From Candidatus Neomicrothrix sp. UBA672 (lineage in GTDB: Bacteria; Actinomycetota; Acidimicrobiia; Acidimicrobiales; MedAcidi-G1), in assembly GCA_002299135.1 (NCBI GenBank), contig DBNM01000016.1, positions 1-9,379 on the forward strand: a stretch of DNA of 9,379 nt, in the 5' to 3' direction. The position numbers and the translations under genes are program-made. Shown one piece after another: positions 1-7,132 of the stretch. Within the stretch, counting starts at the first letter, position 1, and each line of letters starts with the position of its first letter. The notes beneath the pieces were generated by a model, which saw only the letters and a program-made list of their open reading frames with translations, searched no databases and had not been told where the DNA came from.

Positions 1-95
1 ACGTCATAATCACTCATTGGAAATACCCGTGTAAATCAAATTTCTCATACGAATTGATTCTGCCCTCAAACTTGTCCTTAGTGGTGTCAAGGAAA

Positions 96-112
96 ACTTT
101 TTACTAAAAAGT
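96..112. repeat. AT-rich inverted repeat before the P450 gene
   Basis: ACTTTTT (96-102) and AAAAAGT (106-112) are perfect 7-bp inverted arms around a 3-base centre (ACT). The repeat ends 10 bases before the ATG of the P450. It could be an operator half-site pair or a weak leader hairpin, but only one G-C pair is present per stem and such palindromes arise easily in AT-rich DNA. The rest of positions 1-122 is non-coding as far as can be seen: every plus-strand frame is stopped, and no convincing -35/-10 pair was found. Confidence 0.35.
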
Positions 113-122
113 ATCCTTACAC

Positions 123-1298
123 ATGGGAAAAAGTGCCTATGTGCCTAGATCCGGTGAGTCGTGGCGTGATCCTTACACCATGTACTCAGATCTGCGAGAT
201 AACTCTCCGGCACATTTTGTAGAAGAAGGATCTTACTGGTTCTTATCTCGATTCGAAGACGTTTTTAATGCTGCAAGAAGTCCAAATATATTCTCCTCTC
301 GGCATGGTCTAACAATTGATCAGGACCCAAAGTATTTAGAGATGGGAGATGCAACTCCTATAGTTTTTCTGGATCCGCCTGAACACACCCAATTCAGGAG
401 ACTGATCAGCAAAGGTTTCACTCCCAGGAATGCTGAAGACATGAGACAGGACATTAATTCTTTTGTCGAGACCGCAATAAACAGAATAAAGGAACTAGAA
501 AACTGTGACATTATTTCTGAACTTTTTAAACCCCTCCCTAGCTTCGTGGTTTCGAAATACTTAGGTGTGCCAGCATCAGATCGAATAATTTTTGACACTT
601 GGACAGAAAAAATCGTTGCAGGTGCAATCCAAAATGAAGATAGCGAAGGACTCGATGCCATTGTTGAACTTACAAGCTATTTCACTGAATTGATCGAATG
701 GAGGAAGACGAAACCTGGGAATGACTTGATTTCAGAACTTCTTGAAATGGGTGAAGAGAAGGTTTCCATCATGTGGATTCTCGGATTAGCTTTCACAATG
801 ATCACCGGCGGAAACGACACGACAACTGGCTTATTGGGTGGTTCAGCAGTGTTGCTGACCGAGAACCCAGATCAACGAAAACTTTTACTGGAAAATTTAG
901 GACTTTTGCCTACGGCAATTGAGGAATTGTTGAGAATGACCTCTCCCGTTCAAGGGCTAAGTCGAGTTCTTCTAGAAAACTTCGAGTCACACGGTGAAAA
1001 AATACCTTCCGGGTCTCGTGTCCTTCTTGGTTATGGATCCGGCAATCGAGACGAACGTGAATTCGGTAAAGACTCTGAAAAACTGAATATTAGGCGAAAA
1101 ATAAAACGAACGTTGGGTTTCGGGTCGGGCGCACATCTTTGTCTAGGTGCATCTGTCGCTCGCCTACAATCCTCTATTGCACTTGAGGGAATTTTGAGGA
1201 ATTTTCCTGATTTCCATGTAGATGAAAGTTCCTCCACCTACGCAACCGGAAACTACGTTCGAAGACATACACATTTAGCTTTCCATTCAAGTGGCTGA
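123..1298 (+). CDS. Cytochrome P450 (bacterial soluble type)
   Basis: This is a haem-thiolate monooxygenase that inserts one oxygen atom from O2 into an organic substrate, using electrons from a ferredoxin and its reductase. All P450 hallmarks are in place. The C-helix motif HTQFRR is at residues 88-93. The I-helix oxygen-activation motif GGNDTT is at 229-234. The K-helix ExxR is E268-R271. The haem loop FGSGAHLCLG is at 333-342, with C340 as the iron ligand. At 391 residues it matches the usual 390-420 of cytosolic bacterial P450s, and there is no signal peptide or membrane anchor. An in-frame stop at 105-107 limits the start. ATG 123 gives the normal N-terminal length before the family's DPYxMYxxLR stretch (17-25). 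No Shine-Dalgarno sits at standard distance; AAGGA lies at 89-93. It is first in a co-directional run with the SDR, HyuAB and an FAD oxidoreductase. No redox partner is encoded in the window. The family is certain; the CYP subfamily and substrate are unknown. Confidence 0.96.
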   Translation: MGKSAYVPRSGESWRDPYTMYSDLRDNSPAHFVEEGSYWFLSRFEDVFNAARSPNIFSSRHGLTIDQDPKYLEMGDATPIVFLDPPEHTQFRRLISKGFTPRNAEDMRQDINSFVETAINRIKELENCDIISELFKPLPSFVVSKYLGVPASDRIIFDTWTEKIVAGAIQNEDSEGLDAIVELTSYFTELIEWRKTKPGNDLISELLEMGEEKVSIMWILGLAFTMITGGNDTTTGLLGGSAVLLTENPDQRKLLLENLGLLPTAIEELLRMTSPVQGLSRVLLENFESHGEKIPSGSRVLLGYGSGNRDEREFGKDSEKLNIRRKIKRTLGFGSGAHLCLGASVARLQSSIALEGILRNFPDFHVDESSSTYATGNYVRRHTHLAFHSSG

Positions 1299-1328
1299 GT
1301 ATCTTTGTATCTTCGATATCCTTAACAG

Positions 1329-1340
1329 AACAAATTTGTT
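1329..1340. repeat. 12-bp perfect palindrome before the SDR gene
   Basis: AACAAATTTGTT reads the same on both strands and lies in the 54-bp gap between the P450 and the SDR. It ends one base before the ribosome binding site GAGGG (1342-1346), which is itself 6 bases from the ATG at 1353. The position would suit a repressor or activator operator for an internal promoter, but no regulator gene is in view and the palindrome is simple AT-rich sequence. Confidence 0.3.
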
Positions 1341-1352
1341 TGAGGGTAACTA

Positions 1353-2168
1353 ATGAGTCAGAATCACAAAGATCAAGTAGTCGTAGTAACTGGTGCTGGA
1401 AAAGGAATCGGGCGTGCGATAGCGGAGCGCTTCTCGAATGAGGGTGCCAAAGTAGTCGTGAATGACATTGACGAAGATCGAGTTAACGAAGTAGTCGAAG
1501 GCATCAATAACAACGGAGGTGATTCTATTGGAGTTGCCGCTGACGTAGCTGATAGCAGTCATGTGAAAAGAATTTTCGACTCGGCATTAGAATCTTTTGG
1601 AACTGTTGACGTACTCGTAAACAATGCAGGAATCGTAAGCCCGATGCTTCACTTTTTTGAAGCAGATGAGGCTTGGTGGAGACGCATCATTGACGTTAAT
1701 TTAACTGGACATTTTCTTTGCTCTCAACAGGCAGCAAGGATCATGGCTTCCAAAAAGCACGGTGTGATTATCAACATGTCTTCAGGTGGTGCGACTCGTG
1801 CGCACAGATCCTTCACAGCCTATGACGCTTCAAAGGGAGGCATAGAAGCTCTTACCAGGGCGATGGCTCTTGATCTCGGACCTTATGGCATAAGAGTATG
1901 TGCGCTGATGCCCGGGTCAATCGACACCGAAGGAATGGATGAAGAAGCAAGAACTCTTCGGGGTGAAAATATCCCTCTTGGCCGCCCTGGCGATCCTGAT
2001 GACATGGCAGGCCCAGCACTTTTCCTTGCCTCTGAGGATGCCAAATACATCACTGGTGATGTAATTAAAGTGGATGGCGGAATGCTTTCACAACAGAGAT
2101 CTGCAACAGTGGATATAGTCCCTCCCTCCACATTCCCACCTTTAAAGGACATTCTCGAAGGAGACTAG
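1353..2168 (+). CDS. Short-chain dehydrogenase/reductase (classical SDR)
   Basis: This is an NAD(P)-dependent oxidoreductase of the classical FabG-like SDR class, interconverting a hydroxyl and a carbonyl on a small substrate in the cytoplasm. The cofactor motif TGAGKGIG is at residues 13-20. An acidic residue at the end of the second strand (D38, in VVNDID) favours NAD over NADP. NNAG is at 90-93. The catalytic set is N116, S144, Y157 and K161 (YDASK). The C-terminal VDGG is at 240-243. The 271-residue length is about 20 more than a minimal FabG-type protein because of a tail rich in Pro and polar residues after VDGG. GAGGG at 1342-1346 with 6-base spacing supports the start. It sits between a P450 and HyuA, so a plausible role is oxidation of an alcohol or carbinolamide produced by the P450 (inference). 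Substrate and reaction direction cannot be read from the sequence. Confidence 0.93.
   Translation: MSQNHKDQVVVVTGAGKGIGRAIAERFSNEGAKVVVNDIDEDRVNEVVEGINNNGGDSIGVAADVADSSHVKRIFDSALESFGTVDVLVNNAGIVSPMLHFFEADEAWWRRIIDVNLTGHFLCSQQAARIMASKKHGVIINMSSGGATRAHRSFTAYDASKGGIEALTRAMALDLGPYGIRVCALMPGSIDTEGMDEEARTLRGENIPLGRPGDPDDMAGPALFLASEDAKYITGDVIKVDGGMLSQQRSATVDIVPPSTFPPLKDILEGD
2158..2163 (+). promoter_or_regulatory. Shine-Dalgarno for hyuA, inside the SDR stop region
   Basis: AAGGAG overlaps the last codons of the SDR, just before its TAG at 2166-2168. It is 13 bases from ATG 2177 and 28 from the second in-frame ATG at 2192. This favours 2177 as the start, although the family's usual N-terminus (MRIGxDVGGTFTD) begins at the codon at 2192. 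The site suggests translational coupling with the SDR. Confidence 0.5.
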
Positions 2169-2176
2169 TAGCCGTA

Positions 2177-4285
2177 ATGCTCAAGAATAAAATGCGAATT
2201 GGAGCTGATGTAGGAGGAACGTTTACCGACGTAGTGCTTGAAACGGAAGGGGGGATTTTTTCAACTAAAGTTCTCACCACTTATGAATCACCCGAAATAG
2301 GAATACTCCAAGGCATAAATGCAGTTATTGCCGATTCAGGAACTGATCTCTCCGAACTTGACTCTTTCATACATGGGACGACTCTTGCCACGAATGCTTT
2401 GATCTCTAGAACTGGAGCAAGAACAGCTTTTGTAACTACAAAAGGTTTTCGCGACACGGTTGAGATGAGAACAGAGAGCAGATTCGAACAATACGACCTA
2501 AATCTTGAACTACCCACACCTCTAATTGAGAGAAAAGACAGATATGTCCTTTCGGAGCGTATCTCTGCCGATGGTTCCGTACTTTTACCTTTTGACGAAA
2601 CGGAAGCTAAAAACCTAATCAACCTCCTGTCTTCTGAAGAGAATAGATACGAAGCTGTTGCAATAGGTTTTATACATTCATACATGAATGGCAGACATGA
2701 ATCTCTCTTTCAGAAAATGCTTTTAGATCAGCTTCCAAATATGAAAGTTTCAATTTCATCCGAAGTTTCGCCTCAAATGAGGGAATTTGAAAGATTCAAC
2801 ACAGTATGTGCAAACGCCTATGTCCAACCAATGATTGCCTCTTATCTTGAAAGGCTCAAAACAAAATTAGCTGATGCCGGAGCAAAATGCGATATTCACC
2901 TAATTCATTCGGGCGGTGGATTGATCAGTATAGAAAGTGCAATAAAATTTCCTGTAAGACTCATAGAGTCAGGCCCTGCAGGGGGCGCTATTTTCGCTTC
3001 TGAAATTGCTGCTCGTCATGGAATAGATGCTGCTCTCTCTTACGACATGGGAGGCACAACCGCAAAAATATGTCTCATAGATGAACAATCTCCACGATCT
3101 GCAAAGACTTTTGAAGTAGCGAGAACCCATCGCTTCACTAAAGGAAGCGGGATGCCTATATCAATACCCGTGATAGAAATGATTGAAATAGGAGCTGGCG
3201 GTGGATCAATTGCAAATATTGATGCCCTTAAACAGATAAGAGTCGGCCCTCTAAGTGCAGGTTCTGAACCAGGCCCAGCTGCATATGGATTAGGTGGTTC
3301 TTTAGCAACAGTAACGGATGCAAACATATTGCTTGGTCGAATCTCACCGGAGACTTTCGGTGCTGATGACATTAATCTCCTCCCCGAGGAGTCCAGAAAG
3401 GCTTTGTTAGCTGATGTAGCAGAGCCGCTTGGAATAAATGTTGAAAATGCAGCAATCGGAATCATCGAGGTTGTCGATGAAAATATGGCTAATGCGGCTC
3501 GGGTTCATGCAGTAGAAAATGGTAGAGACGTATCCCAGTACTCAATGATTGCATTCGGTGGTGGAGCACCTCTTCATGCCTCTCGCTTATGCGACAAGTT
3601 GGAAATAGAAAGATTACTTATACCTCCCGGAGCAGGTGTAGGTTCTGCCATAGGTTTTCTTCGAACACCATTTTCTTATGAAGCTTTGAAAAGTTTCTAC
3701 GTTTCCATAGAAAATTTTGATCATGAAAGTGTAAACCAACTTCTAAATGACCTGACTTCAGAAGCTACAGAATTTGTAATGGAAGCATCAAATGAGAATT
3801 TCTCTGTCGAGAGTCTCATTGTGGAACGTTGCGCTTTTATAAGGTACGCAGGGCAAGGATGGGAAATTGCTGTCCCTCTAGAAAATACGATATTTGACCA
3901 CCTCGGCATCGAATTACTAAACAACAAGTTTGAGAAAACTTATGAGGAACATTTCGGTAGAGCCATAGAAGGTCTGCAAATTGAAGTAGTCGGATGGTCC
4001 GTAAAGGTCACCTCTCCAAGACCAGAAATTGAAAAAACTGTTAGTGTCACCTCTGAAAATATTGTTACAAGTGATCGTAAACGTATTATCTATGACCCAG
4101 TTAAGGATTCTGAAGTAGATGCTTCTATCTTCGAGCGTGAAAATTTAAACCCAGGTGATTGTGTTATGGGTCCTGCAATAATTGTTGAGAATCAAACAAC
4201 AACTTGGATTTCGAGTGAAAAGAAGTCATCTGTGCAGCAAGATAACTGTCTACTGGTAACTAAAAAAACTGAGACTGCCGAATGA
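2177..4285 (+). CDS. hyuA: Hydantoinase/oxoprolinase family subunit A (HyuA-like)
   Basis: This is the ATP-binding subunit of the hydantoinase A/5-oxoprolinase/acetone carboxylase superfamily. These enzymes phosphorylate a substrate carbonyl so that a partner subunit can hydrolyse or carboxylate it. Family blocks appear in order: DVGGTFTDVV at 11-20 (phosphate loop of the actin-like fold), HGTTLATNALI at 66-76, ESGPAGG at 264-270, YDMGGTTAK at 289-297, IGAGGGSIAN at 338-347, AFGGGAPLHA at 459-468 and PPGAGVGSAIG at 483-493, followed by a more variable C-terminal domain to residue 702. The length is typical of a stand-alone A subunit. The protein could start at M1 or at M6 (position 2192), which matches most relatives. 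The SDR is 8 bp upstream and HyuB overlaps the stop by 4 bp. Acetone carboxylase is less likely because its third (gamma) subunit is absent and the partner B subunit is short. The substrate (hydantoin, lactam, imide or 5-oxoproline-like) cannot be told from sequence. Confidence 0.93.
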   Translation: MLKNKMRIGADVGGTFTDVVLETEGGIFSTKVLTTYESPEIGILQGINAVIADSGTDLSELDSFIHGTTLATNALISRTGARTAFVTTKGFRDTVEMRTESRFEQYDLNLELPTPLIERKDRYVLSERISADGSVLLPFDETEAKNLINLLSSEENRYEAVAIGFIHSYMNGRHESLFQKMLLDQLPNMKVSISSEVSPQMREFERFNTVCANAYVQPMIASYLERLKTKLADAGAKCDIHLIHSGGGLISIESAIKFPVRLIESGPAGGAIFASEIAARHGIDAALSYDMGGTTAKICLIDEQSPRSAKTFEVARTHRFTKGSGMPISIPVIEMIEIGAGGGSIANIDALKQIRVGPLSAGSEPGPAAYGLGGSLATVTDANILLGRISPETFGADDINLLPEESRKALLADVAEPLGINVENAAIGIIEVVDENMANAARVHAVENGRDVSQYSMIAFGGGAPLHASRLCDKLEIERLLIPPGAGVGSAIGFLRTPFSYEALKSFYVSIENFDHESVNQLLNDLTSEATEFVMEASNENFSVESLIVERCAFIRYAGQGWEIAVPLENTIFDHLGIELLNNKFEKTYEEHFGRAIEGLQIEVVGWSVKVTSPRPEIEKTVSVTSENIVTSDRKRIIYDPVKDSEVDASIFERENLNPGDCVMGPAIIVENQTTTWISSEKKSSVQQDNCLLVTKKTETAE

Positions 4286-5886
4286 AAAGTTTAAAAAATC
4301 AAGTTATGTGGAATCGGCTTATATCAATAGTCGAAGAGCAAGCTTTGGCTCTTGTTCGTACAGCCTTCAGTACAAGCGTTAGAGAAGCAGGAGATCTCTC
4401 AGCAGGTGTCTATGACACTAAGGGAAGAATGATTGCACAAGCAATAACAGGAACTCCGGGACATGTAAACACTATGGCAGCAGCTGTAGTTAACTTCATA
4501 GAGGATATTGGACCTCACAGAATCTATGAAGGCGACGTTTACATAACCAATGATCCGTGGAAAGGTACAGGTCATTTGCATGACTTCACAGTGGTTACTC
4601 CTGTGTTCAGAGATACAAATCTAATAGGTTATTTCGGTTGCACAGCTCACGTGGTTGACGTCGGCGGCAGAGGTTTCGGACCCGACGCAACTGAAGTTTA
4701 CGAAGAAGGGCTTTTCGTTCCTATTATGAAATTGCTGGAGCGCGGTGAATTAAATGAAGATCTGATAAATATAGTCCGCCATAACGTTCGTGAGTCTTCA
4801 CAAGTAATTGGTGACCTTCATTCCCTTTCAACATCTAATGAAACAGGTATTAGACGTCTACACGGAATGCTTGACGAATTCCATTTAAATGACTTAGAAG
4901 ATCTAGCCGAATTTATCTTCGAGAAGACACATAATGCCACGATGGAACATCTTTCGAAATTGAAGCCAGGAGAATACAAAAATGAAATGCAAGTTGATGG
5001 GTACAACGAGACTGTCACCCTAAAAGTGACCATTACAGTCGATAAAAAAGGTGCACATGCTGACTTCGGAGGAAGTTCACCCACCTGCGAACATGGAGTT
5101 AACGTACCATTAGTTTACGCTCATGCTTATTATTCGTATGCCATGCTTGTAGCACTAGCTCCTGAAATGCCAAGTAACTATGCGTCACTAGCAGCTTTCA
5201 CTGTTAGTGCGCCAGAACAATGCATACTAAACGCCAAGCATCCTGATCCTGTTGCAGTTAGACATGTGACTGGACATTTCGTAACTGACCTTTGCTTAGG
5301 AGCCATATCAGAAGCCCTCCCCCAGGTCATTCCGGCGGAAGGTGCAGGAGCTCTATGGAACTTTCATGTAAGTGCGAGATCTGCTGGCTTAAATCCAGAT
5401 TTACCACCAAGGGAAATACTAATGTTCAATAGCGGTGGCACAGGAGCCAGACCAAATTTAGATGGGTTAAGTAGCACGGCTTTTCCTAGTGGTGTTAGAA
5501 CAATGTCATCCGAAGCAACCGAACAAGTCGGACCAATAGTTATATGGCGAAAAGAGTTGCGACCTAATTCAGGAGGAAATGGGCGTCATCGCGGTGGATT
5601 AGGTCAAATAATTGAGTTAGCCCCTGCTGAGGGTTATAAATTTTTCTTTAGCTGCATGTTTGACCGAGTCGAAAACCCTGCACGAGGACGTAACGGAGGA
5701 GAAAACGGATCCCCTGGAAGGGTGTATCTCGACGACGGAACACCCTTTGATGCAAAAGGAAAACAACCTGTTCCAGAAGGAAGGAAGTTGATTTTGGAAC
5801 TACCGGGTGGAGGAGGTTTCGGCAATCCGGAAGAACGGAATCCAGATTCAATTGAAAATGATCTAACGCAGGGTTATGTTTCCTAA
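4282..5886 (+). CDS. hyuB: Hydantoinase/oxoprolinase family subunit B (HyuB-like)
   Basis: This is the hydrolytic partner of HyuA; the two subunits form one ATP-dependent amide-bond enzyme in the cytoplasm. The N-terminal half carries the family blocks: REAGDLSAG at residues 34-42, NDPWKGTGHLHD at 90-101 and CTAHVVDVGG at 120-129. D38, H98, D101 and H123 align by motif with metal ligands described for caprolactamase-type B subunits (assigned from memory of that family, so positions are tentative). The C-terminus ends in the characteristic LPGGGGFGNPEERNP block followed by a short helix and GYVS, so the 534-residue protein is complete. That length fits hydantoinase B (about 520-580) and is much shorter than the acetone carboxylase alpha subunit (about 770). 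The ATG overlaps the hyuA stop (ATGA), and no strong Shine-Dalgarno is seen, which points to translational coupling and stoichiometric production of the two subunits. Confidence 0.93.
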   Translation: MKSLKNQVMWNRLISIVEEQALALVRTAFSTSVREAGDLSAGVYDTKGRMIAQAITGTPGHVNTMAAAVVNFIEDIGPHRIYEGDVYITNDPWKGTGHLHDFTVVTPVFRDTNLIGYFGCTAHVVDVGGRGFGPDATEVYEEGLFVPIMKLLERGELNEDLINIVRHNVRESSQVIGDLHSLSTSNETGIRRLHGMLDEFHLNDLEDLAEFIFEKTHNATMEHLSKLKPGEYKNEMQVDGYNETVTLKVTITVDKKGAHADFGGSSPTCEHGVNVPLVYAHAYYSYAMLVALAPEMPSNYASLAAFTVSAPEQCILNAKHPDPVAVRHVTGHFVTDLCLGAISEALPQVIPAEGAGALWNFHVSARSAGLNPDLPPREILMFNSGGTGARPNLDGLSSTAFPSGVRTMSSEATEQVGPIVIWRKELRPNSGGNGRHRGGLGQIIELAPAEGYKFFFSCMFDRVENPARGRNGGENGSPGRVYLDDGTPFDAKGKQPVPEGRKLILELPGGGGFGNPEERNPDSIENDLTQGYVS

Positions 5887-5900
5887 AAATGGCGGGCAAT

Positions 5901-5919
5901 ATTTAAGGGAAACTTAAAT
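5901..5919. repeat. AT-rich inverted repeat before the FAD oxidoreductase
   Basis: ATTTAAG (5901-5907) and CTTAAAT (5913-5919) are perfect 7-bp arms around GGAAA, in the 58-bp gap after hyuB. It could be an operator or a weak hairpin. There is no T-run after it, so it is not a Rho-independent terminator. It does not share a consensus with the repeats at 96-112 or 1329-1340. Confidence 0.3.
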
Positions 5920-5944
5920 CAAGATTTATGACCAAGGGTGCCTC

Positions 5945-7132
5945 ATGAAACATTTCGATACTTTAATCATCGGAGGCGCTGTCATGGGTAGTTCTACTGC
6001 TTATTGGTTGTCTGAAAATACCGACTATGACGGAAACATAGTAGTAATCGAACCAGATCCAACATATGCACAATCTTCCACTGCGCTTTCCGAGGCAAGC
6101 ATTCGGCACCAATTTTCACAACCTGTAAATATTAAGCTTTCGATGTTTGCTACCGAATTTTTTTCGAATTTTTATAACCATGTTGAAGTAAATGGAGAGG
6201 CACCAGAACTTCCTTTTCATGAAACTGGTTATCTGTTTCTAGCTACTGAAGATGGAATGGAAAATTTGATAGATAACCATGAGACCCAAAAAGAATGTGG
6301 AGCAGAAGTCGCGTTGCTTTCTCCAAGTGAAATTAAGAAAAGATTTCCTTACATGGAGACCGACGACCTTGAGGGTGGGAGTTTAGGAATTAGACACGAA
6401 GGAACGCTAGATGCATTTTCATTAATGCAAGGTTTGAAACTACGAGCCAGACACAACGGAGTTGAATATTTAAATAACCGTGTTGTATCAATAAATATTG
6501 ACAAAAGCAAAGGTCTTGTGAAGGAAGTGGAATTGGATTCAGGTGAAGTTCTTTCATGTTCGCATGTAGTAAATTGCGCTGGTCCCCGCGCAAAGTGGAT
6601 AGCGGAAATGGTGGGGCTGGAACTTCCAGTCGAACCAAGAATAAGAGCGGCTTTTGTTTTCGACTGCCGTGAAATCCTAGAAGGGCAAACTCTTCCACTA
6701 ACGATCGACCCTTCAGGGGTTCATGTCAGAACCGACCCTCCTCATTTTATTGCAGGTGCACCCCCTGCAATTGATTTAGAGGTTGATCCTGATGATTTCA
6801 AAGTAAGAGGGGAAGAATGGGAGGAAAATATCTGGCCCATACTTGCCCACCGCATTCCAGTTTTTGAAAAGGTCAAAGTAATAAGTTCATGGGCTGGTCA
6901 CTATGCTTACAATACTTTGGATCAAAATGCGATAATCGGTGCTTCTGAAACGCTTCCAAATTTCTTTTTTTGTAATGGTTTTAGTGGACACGGATTCCAA
7001 CAAAGCCCTGGCGTGGGAAGAGGGTTGAGTGAATTGATAATTTACGGTGAATACCGATCTCTCAACTTAACCGACCTTAATTACGATCGAGTTCTCAGGA
7101 ACGAGCCTTTTTTGGAAAAAGCTGTTATCTAA
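5945..7132 (+). CDS. FAD-dependent oxidoreductase, DAO family (sarcosine oxidase/FOXRED1-like)
   Basis: This flavoprotein of the D-amino-acid oxidase fold oxidises the C-N bond of amino acids or N-alkyl amino acids. The N-terminal dinucleotide-binding motif is IIGGAVMGSS (residues 8-17), with Ala at the usual second Gly of GxGxxG, and E36 ends the second strand. The SSTALSEASIRHQFS block (44-58) and the first visible CAGPR block (211-215) are typical of the family. So is the C-terminal NGFSGHGFQQSPGVGRG (344-360), which is close to the FOXRED1/dimethylglycine-type signature. The cysteine that binds flavin covalently in monomeric sarcosine oxidase appears to be His/Tyr here (HYAYNTLD, 319-326), so FAD is probably non-covalent. 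The 395-residue length is normal and there is no signal peptide. AGGGTG at 5935-5940 serves as ribosome binding site. The TAA overlaps the livF stop on the other strand. Next to HyuAB, a secondary-amine substrate such as sarcosine is attractive, but this is inference; a dehydrogenase rather than an oxidase is equally possible. Confidence 0.88.
   Translation: MKHFDTLIIGGAVMGSSTAYWLSENTDYDGNIVVIEPDPTYAQSSTALSEASIRHQFSQPVNIKLSMFATEFFSNFYNHVEVNGEAPELPFHETGYLFLATEDGMENLIDNHETQKECGAEVALLSPSEIKKRFPYMETDDLEGGSLGIRHEGTLDAFSLMQGLKLRARHNGVEYLNNRVVSINIDKSKGLVKEVELDSGEVLSCSHVVNCAGPRAKWIAEMVGLELPVEPRIRAAFVFDCREILEGQTLPLTIDPSGVHVRTDPPHFIAGAPPAIDLEVDPDDFKVRGEEWEENIWPILAHRIPVFEKVKVISSWAGHYAYNTLDQNAIIGASETLPNFFFCNGFSGHGFQQSPGVGRGLSELIIYGEYRSLNLTDLNYDRVLRNEPFLEKAVI

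Noticed and set aside
1..95. Promoter hexamers upstream of the P450 (CATAAT at 5-10, TTGTCC at 72-77, TGTCAA at 85-90)
   Set aside because: None has a partner hexamer at 16-18 bp spacing, so no promoter can be supported by eye.
113..182. Near-repeat of ATCCTTACAC-ATG at 113-125 and 169-182
   Set aside because: Only about 13 bases match, with one inserted base, and the second copy is explained by the conserved coding block DPYTMY. Most likely coincidence.
3040..3465. A 141-codon open frame on the minus strand inside hyuA
   Set aside because: It lies fully opposite a strongly conserved HyuA region, its translation resembles no family and it has no ribosome binding site; it is a shadow of the real gene. 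The same applies to the other antisense or overlapping open frames inside these genes.
2177..5886. HyuAB as acetone or acetophenone carboxylase
   Set aside because: No small gamma subunit or other carboxylase subunit is encoded nearby, and the B subunit at 534 residues is much shorter than the acetone carboxylase alpha subunit. A hydrolytic hydantoinase/lactamase fits better, although substrate remains open.
7104..7123. Hairpin AGC-C-TTTTTT-GG-AAAAA-GCT near the end of the FAD oxidoreductase as a terminator
   Set aside because: The stem is almost all A-T with a bulged C and lacks a following T-run, and it lies inside coding sequence. It is too weak to call a Rho-independent terminator.
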